Assembly: GCA_041658405.1 (NCBI GenBank)
Contig: JBBAAG010000045.1
Coordinates: forward strand, 1 to 24,435
DNA length: 24,435 nucleotides
Source: Elusimicrobiota bacterium
GTDB lineage: Bacteria > Elusimicrobiota > UBA5214 > JBBAAG01
Reading direction: 5' to 3'
Part shown: positions 1 through 8,198 of the stretch, piece by piece
How positions within the stretch are numbered: position 1 is the first letter of the stretch
Layout: each line of letters starts with the position of its first letter
Program-made: the position numbers and the translations under genes
Notes under the pieces: model-generated
The model's input: the letters and a program-made list of their open reading frames with translations, nothing else
What the model was told of the DNA's origin: nothing
The model's database searches: none

Positions 1-771
1 GCGGTCCACCACCTGCACGGTGAGTAGCTGAGAAATGTTTTGCGCAAAAAACTGTTGTTGTGATTCCAAAATCTTTACAAGTTCCTTTTTTTCATCAACA
101 TTATCCTTCGCAAGTTTAGCGAACCGTAATTCCGTAACCCAGTAAAACAACCCAACTCCTGTTGCGAAGATACACAATAACACTATTACTGTGATGAACC
201 ACACCTTTTGTTTCCGTAGTTCACGGCGTAACTGCCTGACATTATCCGAAGCAAGAGATTTAAACTTAGAAAGTTCACCTTGTGCGGACTCCAGGGAGTT
301 AACATTATTTTCAATCACACGCAAAGTTTCACGGTTAACCGCATCATCCCGCACAATAACTAACGGGTTAGGTTTTGGCTCCGCGATCTTTGCTTCATAC
401 TGTTTCTTGAGTTTATCAAGTTCTCCTACGACAAAAATTTTGCGTTCAGCTACCCTTTTATCCCCGGGATACAACGCTTCCGCGCGGGTAAGGTATTCCA
501 AAGCCTCAGCATACTTTTTTATGGTAATAAGTTTTTCCGCTATTGTTGTAAGAAGATTACAGAACTCATACTTTAACTCCTCGGACTTTGGCAGTTCCGC
601 AAGGCCGTCCTCCATAATCTGTACAGCTTTCCCGTACTTCCCGTACTTAACCTCTTCCTCCGCTTGGGTAATGTACTGCATACCAAACTCCTGAGAGATA
701 ACCCGCGGGAATAATAGTGTGGTGAACACCAGCGCAGTAATTATGGATACCCACAACTTTTTTGTATTCAC
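1..771 (-). CDS. TPR/coiled-coil two-TM membrane protein, 3' truncated by window edge
   Basis: I translated this by hand from the minus strand: 257 open codons from a GTG at 769-771, running off the left edge without a stop. Residues 5-24 form a hydrophobic N-terminal signal or anchor. Residues about 35-125 look like two or three TPR-type helical hairpins, each with a KY-aligned repeat (around 43-60 and 84-104). Residues 140-188 are charged and coiled-coil-like, 190-212 is a second membrane helix, and a further Gln/Lys-rich helix follows. The GTG overlaps the TGA of the upstream barrel gene (GTGA, 4 nt), which suggests translational coupling and sets the start. Function is unknown; the two-helix topology would suit a scaffold between the periplasm and cytoplasm. 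The long plus-strand reading frame over this region is its antisense shadow. Confidence 0.75.
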   Translation of the reverse strand, partial: MNTKKLWVSIITALVFTTLLFPRVISQEFGMQYITQAEEEVKYGKYGKAVQIMEDGLAELPKSEELKYEFCNLLTTIAEKLITIKKYAEALEYLTRAEALYPGDKRVAERKIFVVGELDKLKKQYEAKIAEPKPNPLVIVRDDAVNRETLRVIENNVNSLESAQGELSKFKSLASDNVRQLRRELRKQKVWFITVIVLLCIFATGVGLFYWVTELRFAKLAKDNVDEKKELVKILESQQQFFAQNISQLLTVQVVDR

Positions 772-1958
772 TTCTTTTCCCCACCTTCCCCGCTGTTAGG
801 TAATATCAACACCTGTCCCGGGATAAGTTCGAATGATGGTTTTACACGCTCCTTATTCGCATTATACAGTTCACGCCAGAGACCGCGGTTACCATAAACT
901 TTCTCCGCAATAACCGGCAACGTATCACCTTCCGCGACGACATACTTCCCTTGTTTAATAAACGCATCTATTTGTTTACGGTTATACTGTTTAACCTGTT
1001 TTTCCTCACCACGGTCAAACTGTTTCTCAGCCCGTTCTTTTGGAGGTACTGCCAGCATTTTTACGCATACGCTATGAGTCCCCCAGTTTGTCCCCGTGGT
1101 AAGCAGCGGATACGAAAAACTGTAATCCACCACCATATTCCCGAACTTATACCCAATCCCTGTGGAGGCAAGTAAATATTCCCCGGTCCCCACCCCAAGA
1201 CCCGCACGGAAGATAATATTATTATTCAATACCGGCGTGTACTCACCTCCGGCGTTGACCATAACGTTTAACCGTTTCACCACGAGATCCACCGCTGCGG
1301 TGATTATATCCCCGTGATACGACGTCCCAATACGAAATATTAACGGTGTAGTACTTTCCCCGGTAAAATTCAAACTTGTACGCACAAAGTTTTGCACAGC
1401 AAACCCTACCGCCACATGCTCACCATAGTTTGTCACCATCCCGAAGTCGCATTCCATACCCTGTTTTGTAAGGCCATACGTTTTGAATAACGGTTCGTAT
1501 ATTATGTACTGGTCAGTGAAGTAACGTTTGGTTAATAATTTAACATTCATCCCTATCATCACGGGATACCGCCAGAACCATGGACGAAAACCATAAGCAT
1601 ACCCCACGGTTTGAGTATCCTCAGCATAAAACTGTCCGAGTTTATAGTTATGCAATGCAACAGCCAAAGTTCCTCCATTACCTAGGGAAAGGTAACCTAT
1701 AAGAACATCCTGGATAAGCTCACTCCCGTCGGTAAGGCCGGTTAATAATCTTTGTGTGCCCATAGACACACCGTACCCGCGCAGATTAAATAATCCTGCG
1801 GGGTTGTAGAGTACAGTCTCAGGGTCAAGCGCCAAAGATACCCCCGCCTGCCCAAACCCGGTACTCCGTGCACCGAGATACGCGTTCTCAAAGTCTGCAT
1901 AACAGGAAGTTATTGTTAATAACGTAACAACCGTTAAGACACCCCATACTTTTTTCAT
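768..1958 (-). CDS. PorV/UPF0164-like outer-membrane barrel with C-terminal LysM domain
   Basis: A 396-aa exported protein. The signal peptide is at residues 1-21; I-T-S-C at 16-19 could be a lipobox, but cleavage after A21 is equally plausible. Residues 27-60 hold the ARSTGFGQAG...LYNPAGL pattern typical of PorV/UPF0164/FadL-like barrels, followed by alternating aromatic beta-strands to about 305. A basic/Gln-rich linker leads to a LysM domain at about 339-387 (EGDTLPVIAEKVYG...LIPGQVLILP), expected to bind peptidoglycan. The ATG overlaps the stop of the upstream FN3 protein by 4 nt (ATGA), so the two are probably made together. PorV is the shuttle that carries C-terminal-domain cargo in type IX secretion. 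Whether this protein does that is inference; a generic UPF0164 barrel is the alternative. Confidence 0.8.
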   Translation of the reverse strand: MKKVWGVLTVVTLLTITSCYADFENAYLGARSTGFGQAGVSLALDPETVLYNPAGLFNLRGYGVSMGTQRLLTGLTDGSELIQDVLIGYLSLGNGGTLAVALHNYKLGQFYAEDTQTVGYAYGFRPWFWRYPVMIGMNVKLLTKRYFTDQYIIYEPLFKTYGLTKQGMECDFGMVTNYGEHVAVGFAVQNFVRTSLNFTGESTTPLIFRIGTSYHGDIITAAVDLVVKRLNVMVNAGGEYTPVLNNNIIFRAGLGVGTGEYLLASTGIGYKFGNMVVDYSFSYPLLTTGTNWGTHSVCVKMLAVPPKERAEKQFDRGEEKQVKQYNRKQIDAFIKQGKYVVAEGDTLPVIAEKVYGNRGLWRELYNANKERVKPSFELIPGQVLILPNSGEGGEKK

Positions 1959-4900
1959 CTTGCCACCACAATTGTCCCGGTGAGAGTTTTCCCCTTCCCC
2001 GAGATGTAATACACATACACACCCGACGGGACATATACTCCGTATTCGTTACGCCCATCCCAGGTTAGCGCCGTAGTTGCAGCGTTATACTCCAACTTCG
2101 CAACATTAACATTATCAAGGTTATACATTTTCCCTATAGGTACAATATCCCCTACACCGGAAATATAAAACGTTATCTTATCCACACGCCCGCCGGGGAC
2201 AAACGTACGGGAAGGAACGATTTCATACATCTTAAACTCATCCCCCGTACCAGTACCCGCGCTACTGCGCTGTGACAACTTATACCGCCCGCTGTTCTTA
2301 GCATCAACCGTAACATTATTATTTAACGTATCAACTATCCCGCCCAGCCATTGCCAGTTAACCGAATTATGGAAGAACACACCGAACTTACCGGCAGTAT
2401 CGTTTTCATTAAGCACTAACCCGTCGATAACGCCGTTGGTGTCAGTGTAGGTAAATACCAACTTCGCAGTTTTGCCGGTAGGGAGGTCAGTTTTCTCGTT
2501 ATTCTTTAGATACGTTAATACACAACCGTAAAGATCTTCCGCAGCAGCCACAGGATCAGTCACTAATGACGGGCGGTAATCCCCGCTTTGTTCAATAGAA
2601 CAATACGCGCGTAACCGCATCTCATCGTCTTTCAGGATATCGTACTTATTATCATTCGCCAATGAGTCTATGATAACAGAATTATTACTTTCGAATCCGT
2701 AAGAGTTCACCGCGCGGAGTGCATAGAAATACGGCCGCCGGAACAGAGGGTCAGTCCAGGTAGTAGTATACGACGCTACTTCCACGATAAACTTTTTCGC
2801 GTTTATCAAACTTAGCATACTCTCCCCACCATATACGCGGTACCCTCGGAGGTCTACGCAATCACTGCTGTTATCGTTATACCTAACCCCCTCCCAACTT
2901 ATCCGGGTTAACCCATTATTTATCCCGCTGACAATCCCTTCCGGCGGGATTGGTAATGACGGTTTTATAACATACGGCTTCGCACTGACGGTAACCGAAT
3001 ATGTGCTGAGATAATTATTAAAATCCTTGCTCTTCACCTTATAAAAATACTCAACCGGGGTGGAGATATTACTGTCTGTATAAGAACTATAATTAACCTC
3101 CGCCAGTAATGCATACCCTGATTCAGAGTTATAGGTAGAACGAAAAATGTTGTAGTTAACAAAATCAGTATCCACGGTATTATCATTCCAGTCAAGCGCA
3201 ACGGAATATATTAACGCTTCTGCGGTAAGGCTGGACACCGCTACAGGCTCAACATCCCGCGCAAGGCCCGGTGTTTTAACAGTTTCTGTACTCCACTTAA
3301 GATTATCATCCGCAGTACGTAACCAAAAATAGTATGTACTATTCTTCACTAACCCCGTAATTACATACACCTGCGGTACCATATTTTGTGTGACGGTACT
3401 GACATAAATAATTCTATCCGCACTTTTCCAGGATGTAGTCTGTAATGCAGCATAGCGTATATCATACCGTCCCGGGTCTAACTTACGCACCCATAGGTCA
3501 TCCCCTGGCGCGGTCCAGGTAAGCCGCACCTCCCCGTCATTATCCCCGGGTTGGGCAATAAAATCGGTAACCATTGCCGGTGCACCGGCATCAGGTTCAC
3601 TGGGGCTTGCATCATTATGCGGGTTACGGCTATTCCGTAATTTAAAATCCGCGGAGTTAATGTTTGTATCATACGGCTGTATTTCATACGGACTCCCGGG
3701 CAGGCGTTCCAACACCTGCGGCCCATAAGGAATCCCGGCGGTAACACCGCCCTCGGGGCTATGCGCATTACCCCATGCTACGCGGTCCTGTTCCTGTTGG
3801 CCACCATCCACTACGCGTAAATGCCCCCCGCTGTCAACAATTGAGATACTATTGTACACAACATCAGCGTGAACAACGGCGGTGGTATTGTATGTACTGC
3901 TGGCAATTAAATAAAACTTATTCGGTGTGATAACTGCGTTGGAACTAAACTCCACCAGAGTATCCCAGCTGACATACCCGGGATACATAAACTGCAGTTT
4001 CCAGTTTTCAAGATTAATATCATTATCTGTAGTATTATAAATCTCAACATATTCATTAAACGAACTATCAGGATCCGCCACTGCCACTTGCGTGATCAAC
4101 ACCTTACCTTCTCCCAAAGGACGTGCTGTAAGATATCCCGGTAATGACGACTGATTCCCTCCGTCATCTACAATACGAACTACAATGTAATACGTGGTAC
4201 CGTTAACTAAACCGGTCAAGTTATAATTAACGCGCTGCCCGGCAATAACATTAGTGCTGAACTCAACCCTGCTCCCGCCAACCGTATTCACGGGTATGGT
4301 TTCCCAGATAAGTTCAGTTGTTATTTTAGCAGTCTTACTCCACCGTATACGCACTTTCGCGTTTACAAGATTACCGGTATCCCCGTCATCCCCCGGCATC
4401 GTCCATGAAAGCGCTATGGCTTCACTCAAAATTCCGGTAGTAATATTTGCTGCACGTTCCGGAGGTATACCGTCAAGTGTTGATGTGGATATAACCTTCG
4501 TTACAGGACTGATAAGTTCCTTATTATAATAATCATTCGTAATCCCGTAATCCCGCGCAACAACAGAGTAATACAACAACTTATTCACCGTAATACCGGT
4601 AATATAATGCGTAGTACCCGGATACAATACCGTACCTACCCGGTCAAGATAATTCGTTATTTGCGTAAAACTATACGTCCCGGAGTATATATCATAATAT
4701 TTGATATCGTTATAATACACCGGCGGGACTGAGGGTGTCCATGCGAGACTTATTGTCCAGGTGGATACAGCGGTAACAGCAATCCCGGTCACCGCGCTTG
4801 GCTGATAGTCCGCTGCTAACCCTTCTGCATTGGGGTTGATGCTAGAATCATCCGTTTTTGATGTCCACGCACTGCGTTGTTGCGCTACATCCCGTGCTTT

Positions 4901-5272
4901 TATTGCGTAATAATAATATGTACCTGGTACCAAACCTGTTAAAACCCTTACCTCAGTCATCCCGGCACTTACTAAACCAGTCCATGCTTGCGGATACAAC
5001 GTCCCGTGTGAAGCGGTCTCAAACTTAGAGGAAATAACGGGATACGTTGCATACTTAACAACGTAGGATGCAACAGTTCCTACGGTTCCATCCTCACCCG
5101 GAGCAGTCCAAGTTAGTATAACATCACCGTCAGTATATCCTGCACTATAGGCAAGATTAGACACCGCAGCAGGCGGGATATCCTCGCTGAATACTAAAGT
5201 TGAAGACAAAAATACTGTGGTTAATAAGGCGAGAACTGACCAGTACCGGGATTTATGGCCACAACTACTCAA
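1955..5272 (-). CDS. Large secreted FN3 / lamin-tail protein with FlgD-like (T9SS type-A-like) C-terminus
   Basis: A 1105-aa exported protein beginning with a TTG, supported by an AGGAGGG 7 nt upstream. The signal peptide is at about residues 11-29. Three fibronectin type III-like modules follow (about 34-145, 155-260, 270-380), each with the LTWTAPG...G..YYY..KA..D signature. A lamin-tail domain lies at about 385-525 (NEYVEIYN...NLENWKL). At least three more FN3 modules lie at about 560-890. A less clear beta-rich region follows, and the last ~45 residues (WDGRNEYGVYVPSGVYVYYI...G.I.V.R) match the FlgD Ig-like/type A sorting domain pattern. The FN3 and lamin-tail modules suggest surface adhesion or substrate binding; no enzyme motif was seen. 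It lies 14 nt after acsE and overlaps the PorV-like gene by 4 nt. Domain limits are approximate. Confidence 0.85.
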   Translation of the reverse strand: MSSCGHKSRYWSVLALLTTVFLSSTLVFSEDIPPAAVSNLAYSAGYTDGDVILTWTAPGEDGTVGTVASYVVKYATYPVISSKFETASHGTLYPQAWTGLVSAGMTEVRVLTGLVPGTYYYYAIKARDVAQQRSAWTSKTDDSSINPNAEGLAADYQPSAVTGIAVTAVSTWTISLAWTPSVPPVYYNDIKYYDIYSGTYSFTQITNYLDRVGTVLYPGTTHYITGITVNKLLYYSVVARDYGITNDYYNKELISPVTKVISTSTLDGIPPERAANITTGILSEAIALSWTMPGDDGDTGNLVNAKVRIRWSKTAKITTELIWETIPVNTVGGSRVEFSTNVIAGQRVNYNLTGLVNGTTYYIVVRIVDDGGNQSSLPGYLTARPLGEGKVLITQVAVADPDSSFNEYVEIYNTTDNDINLENWKLQFMYPGYVSWDTLVEFSSNAVITPNKFYLIASSTYNTTAVVHADVVYNSISIVDSGGHLRVVDGGQQEQDRVAWGNAHSPEGGVTAGIPYGPQVLERLPGSPYEIQPYDTNINSADFKLRNSRNPHNDASPSEPDAGAPAMVTDFIAQPGDNDGEVRLTWTAPGDDLWVRKLDPGRYDIRYAALQTTSWKSADRIIYVSTVTQNMVPQVYVITGLVKNSTYYFWLRTADDNLKWSTETVKTPGLARDVEPVAVSSLTAEALIYSVALDWNDNTVDTDFVNYNIFRSTYNSESGYALLAEVNYSSYTDSNISTPVEYFYKVKSKDFNNYLSTYSVTVSAKPYVIKPSLPIPPEGIVSGINNGLTRISWEGVRYNDNSSDCVDLRGYRVYGGESMLSLINAKKFIVEVASYTTTWTDPLFRRPYFYALRAVNSYGFESNNSVIIDSLANDNKYDILKDDEMRLRAYCSIEQSGDYRPSLVTDPVAAAEDLYGCVLTYLKNNEKTDLPTGKTAKLVFTYTDTNGVIDGLVLNENDTAGKFGVFFHNSVNWQWLGGIVDTLNNNVTVDAKNSGRYKLSQRSSAGTGTGDEFKMYEIVPSRTFVPGGRVDKITFYISGVGDIVPIGKMYNLDNVNVAKLEYNAATTALTWDGRNEYGVYVPSGVYVYYISGKGKTLTGTIVVAR

Positions 5273-5279
5273 TACTATT

Positions 5280-5286
5280 CCCTCCT
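5280..5286 (-). promoter_or_regulatory. Shine-Dalgarno deciding the TTG start of the FN3 protein
   Basis: The minus strand reads AGGAGGG, 7 nt before the TTG at 5270-5272. It directly follows the first base of the acsE stop region. This near-perfect ribosome site is the reason to accept a TTG start that also gives a complete signal peptide. Confidence 0.75.
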
Positions 5287-6075
5287 CTACTTTTTATGGT
5301 ATGCATCAAGAAATGAGTCGCAATACAACGTCTTGCCTAACAACAATTCCGTTGCAATCATAGCATCCATTAATTCTTTATCCAACGGGTTAAGTATCGC
5401 TGCATCCAACCCCGCGGAAATAGCCATTACCAGATACGTACGGTCAATTAATCCACGGAAAATCGTTCCTTGTGACACATTTGACAACCCTAACACCGTT
5501 TTTGGCGGAGGATCGCATAATAACCCGATCTGTCGGATAGTTTCAATCACAGCCGATGCATGCGGCTGCGCAACATTTACCGGTAATATTAGAGGATCAA
5601 TATACAAACCTGCAGTATCATACCCATGCTCAACCGCCGCGGCAACGATATTAGCTGCGATTTCCATACGGGTATCAGTATTCTGAGGAACCCCGGTTTT
5701 TGTCATGGTTAAGGCCACAATTTTTGAATTATACTTTTTTGCCAGCGGTATAAGTATATCAAGTTTTTCTTTATCCCCCGATACGGAATTAAGGAACGCA
5801 TTGTCACCCGCAAGAGTAAGTCCTAATTCCATAACATCCGGTTTTGTCGTATCCACCGCCAGAGGGCACTGAGTAACTTCACGGATAGAGGTTATTAACC
5901 ATTCCATATCTTTTATAGGTTCCGCTGACCCCGGCCCAACATTGACATCCAACGCATTCGCTCCGGCAGCAAGCTGCGCATTCGCAAGTTCCCGGATAAC
6001 ACGTTTATCCCGTCCCGCAACAGCTTCACGCACGGATTTAAACATCCCATTAATTTTTTCGCCGATAATAAACAT
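5287..6075 (-). CDS. acsE: Methyltetrahydrofolate:corrinoid/iron-sulfur protein methyltransferase
   Basis: AcsE (MeTr) transfers the methyl group of 5-methyl-THF to Co(I) of the corrinoid iron-sulfur protein AcsCD in the cytoplasm, the last methyl-branch step before acetyl-CoA synthesis. The 262-aa protein is one pterin-binding TIM barrel of family length. It carries the barrel motif DVNVGPG at 43-49 and residues at the same numbers as the well-studied Moorella enzyme: D75 (in AVDTTKPD), N96 (FLN), D160 (YID) and N199 (GLSNVSQG). The agreement in numbering supports the ATG at 6075, 6 nt after the upstream zinc-finger gene. It is separated from acsD and acsC by signalling and membrane genes, which is unusual, but spacing indicates the same transcript. 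Confidence 0.95.
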   Translation of the reverse strand: MFIIGEKINGMFKSVREAVAGRDKRVIRELANAQLAAGANALDVNVGPGSAEPIKDMEWLITSIREVTQCPLAVDTTKPDVMELGLTLAGDNAFLNSVSGDKEKLDILIPLAKKYNSKIVALTMTKTGVPQNTDTRMEIAANIVAAAVEHGYDTAGLYIDPLILPVNVAQPHASAVIETIRQIGLLCDPPPKTVLGLSNVSQGTIFRGLIDRTYLVMAISAGLDAAILNPLDKELMDAMIATELLLGKTLYCDSFLDAYHKK

Positions 6076-6081
6076 AAATAT

Positions 6082-6777
6082 TTATTCCGCTCCGGTTACA
6101 ACAATATCATCCGTTGAGTATGCCACGCCATCCGGCCCGCAACTGCGTAACTCAAACCCAATACCTCGGCTGTCATACACATACTTATTACCCCAGGAAT
6201 CCAGCCCGGGATCATGTTTTAGTTCTGTAACGGTACCAAATTGTTCGGAAACAAACTCCGGGAAATCAGAAGGATAATTCCCGGTTACAGATTTTTTTAC
6301 CTTCAACGCCTGGACGAATAACTTCAATTGTATACTCTCCGCAGCGATTGCCGCGTTATCAGTCATAGACCTAGCTTCTTCACTACTGCCAGTGGTAACA
6401 GTTCCGGTTGTAACGGTTGTAGTCAAGCCCGGGATCTTAATATTATATTTGGTTAATACCACCTGCAAATTTGTTTTACCATACTCAATAACCTGTTTCC
6501 TAAAATACACCCCTGCGATTATCAGCAACAAAAACGTTATACGCGTAAAATAATGAAAAAATAAGCGCGGCGAATGCGCTGCCTGTTCTTTTGGCGAGGA
6601 CAACTTATCCGTTGGATGCAACGGCATCTTCCCGCGGGTAATCTCCGAGCAGGGATTACACAAAACACTGTTATTAACGAACCTCACGCAATTATCACAT
6701 AAACTATTGGCGCACCGCCGGCAATAATTTACCGATTCAATCTTCGGATGAAATTTACAGAACAACTTCGGTGCCAT
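6082..6777 (-). CDS. B-box-like zinc finger / TM / GspG-like C-terminal chimera
   Basis: A 231-aa protein with three parts. Residues 7-43 carry eight possible zinc ligands in pairs (C7-H10, C19-C22, C27-C30, C40-C43), resembling a B-box finger. A membrane helix lies at about 76-92. After a Thr/Gly-rich linker (118-132), residues 145-228 resemble the C-terminal globular part of the type II pseudopilin GspG: a helix, then DSWGNKYVY and a CGPDG...DDI motif like the DPWGNPY...GADG...EDADI calcium region of GspG. No prepilin peptidase site is visible, because the hydrophobic helix is internal rather than N-terminal. The likely topology is finger in the cytoplasm and GspG-like domain outside. The start is supported by AAGGA upstream. 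Function unknown; it sits between the cNMP-binding gene and acsE. Confidence 0.75.
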   Translation of the reverse strand: MAPKLFCKFHPKIESVNYCRRCANSLCDNCVRFVNNSVLCNPCSEITRGKMPLHPTDKLSSPKEQAAHSPRLFFHYFTRITFLLLIIAGVYFRKQVIEYGKTNLQVVLTKYNIKIPGLTTTVTTGTVTTGSSEEARSMTDNAAIAAESIQLKLFVQALKVKKSVTGNYPSDFPEFVSEQFGTVTELKHDPGLDSWGNKYVYDSRGIGFELRSCGPDGVAYSTDDIVVTGAE

Positions 6778-6801
6778 TTACCAGTTTTCCTTTTCAGTAA
6801 A

Positions 6802-7272
6802 TTACAGTTTCGCTGTAAAACCCCAAAACACTTTATCCTGAAGTTTATCATTAGTATTTCTCAACCTCTGTGATAAGTTCAGTATAACCTGCCTCAATAA
6901 CAACAACCCGAGTTCCTTATCCTCATTCATAAGTTTCTCAAGCCTATCCGCTTTTATGCATAACAGCTTCGTGTTCTCAACCGCAATAGCCGTAGCGGAC
7001 CGCGGAAGCCGGTCAAACACTGAAAGCTCGCCAAATATCTGCCCATTATCCAGTAGAGACAACACTTTCATCCCGCCATCAACTTCAGCACGGCATATCT
7101 GTACTTTACCGGTAACAACAATAAACATCTCGCCACCGGGCGAGTTTTCCTTAAAAATAACGCTATCCGGCTTGTAAGAACACTCCTCTACCACGGTACT
7201 GATTTTATTAATGTCTTCCCCCGATATTTTTGACATAAAACTCACCTGCTTTAACAGTTCGTTTACGTTCAT
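6802..7272 (-). CDS. Stand-alone cyclic-nucleotide-binding domain protein
   Basis: A 156-aa protein consisting almost only of a CRP-type effector domain. The phosphate-binding cassette is intact at residues 80-95 (FGELSVFDRLPRSATA), with E82 and R91 placed to contact the ribose and phosphate of cAMP or cGMP. A C-terminal helix (about 109-145) follows but there is no helix-turn-helix, so it is not a CRP-type transcription factor on its own. It probably acts by protein-protein contact. Its ATG overlaps the TAA of the upstream TPR gene by one base (TAATG). Presence of the cassette indicates a cyclic nucleotide ligand; which one, and the partner, are not shown by the sequence. Confidence 0.85.
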   Translation of the reverse strand: MNVNELLKQVSFMSKISGEDINKISTVVEECSYKPDSVIFKENSPGGEMFIVVTGKVQICRAEVDGGMKVLSLLDNGQIFGELSVFDRLPRSATAIAVENTKLLCIKADRLEKLMNEDKELGLLLLRQVILNLSQRLRNTNDKLQDKVFWGFTAKL

Positions 7273-8198
7273 TACTTATGCTCCTCCAGTTTAGGGTCTA
7301 ACATTATTGCTTTGTTATAATAACTCTGACGTTTTTCATCATTACCCAGTTTGGTGTAAACCACTGCCAACTGAAGATACGGCAACGCAAACCCCGGGTC
7401 TATGTTTAACGATTCCTCCAGCTGCTGAATAGCATTATCAAACTGGCGTTCAATTGTGTACACACACCCAAGCCAGTACCGCGCAAACTTATTCCCCGGC
7501 TCAATTTCCAATGCAGCGATAAAACTTTTTTTTGCCGATGCGTAATCCTGGATTATACTGTACAAATTCCCGAGGTTAAGATACGCGTCAACACCTTTTG
7601 GATCAGATTCCTGCGCTTTAACAAACATTTCCGCCGCGCGCTTATTTTTCCCAACCTTTGCATAAACCGTCCCAAGATTATTAAACACTGCGGGGGTTAC
7701 ATTCTCAAACTTAACCGCGCGGGACAGTACCGCTATAGCTTTCTCGTACTTTTTCATATTATGATAAACCGTCCCAAGGGTTATATACGCAGGTATAAAC
7801 GATGGGTACTGCCTTACAATTTTCTTTAACTGCCGTACTGCCACGGGTTTGTTATCAAAATTATGCGCCATTATGTACGCGTAAGTATACCTCGCAAGAA
7901 CATGTGTACCATCAAGTTTGACCGCCGTACGCAAAGTTTCCACCGCATTTTTTATATCTCCCATATGGTAATCCACATATCCTTTGAGGTATAACAATTC
8001 AGCATTCGGGGTTTTTACAGATACGATATACTTCTCAACCATATCCTTGGCTTTTACATACTCTCCCGCGTCAAGTAACGGCTGAAACTCAACGCTATAC
8101 TTACTCCCCGCGCGTACCGACCGGTACTTCGCTGCAGTAATATACAACTGTACTGCAAGTAGTATAAGAAGTATTATTAACAACAAATAAATCATCAC
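7272..8198 (-). CDS. Membrane-anchored TPR protein
   Basis: A 308-aa protein with an N-terminal hydrophobic helix (residues 2-23) followed by tandem tetratricopeptide repeats from about residue 40 to the end. Repeats show the A...Y..G......A...L..A....P pattern, for example KYEKAIAVLSRAVK and KKSFIAALEIEPGNKFA. The anchor has few flanking positive charges, so orientation is unclear. Two starts are possible: GTG at 8198, 9 nt after a GAGGT, giving a GTGA overlap with the ackA stop, and ATG at 8195. The product differs by one residue. Likely a scaffold for a complex; whether it handles the cNMP protein next to it is inference. Confidence 0.85.
   Translation of the reverse strand: MMIYLLLIILLILLAVQLYITAAKYRSVRAGSKYSVEFQPLLDAGEYVKAKDMVEKYIVSVKTPNAELLYLKGYVDYHMGDIKNAVETLRTAVKLDGTHVLARYTYAYIMAHNFDNKPVAVRQLKKIVRQYPSFIPAYITLGTVYHNMKKYEKAIAVLSRAVKFENVTPAVFNNLGTVYAKVGKNKRAAEMFVKAQESDPKGVDAYLNLGNLYSIIQDYASAKKSFIAALEIEPGNKFARYWLGCVYTIERQFDNAIQQLEESLNIDPGFALPYLQLAVVYTKLGNDEKRQSYYNKAIMLDPKLEEHK

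Noticed and set aside
5255..5686. Long open frames on the plus strand, such as here, 191-694, 9093-9521 and 13688-14086
   Set aside because: They lie antisense to well-identified minus-strand genes, have no recognisable domains and lack ribosome sites. They are shadows of the real coding frames.
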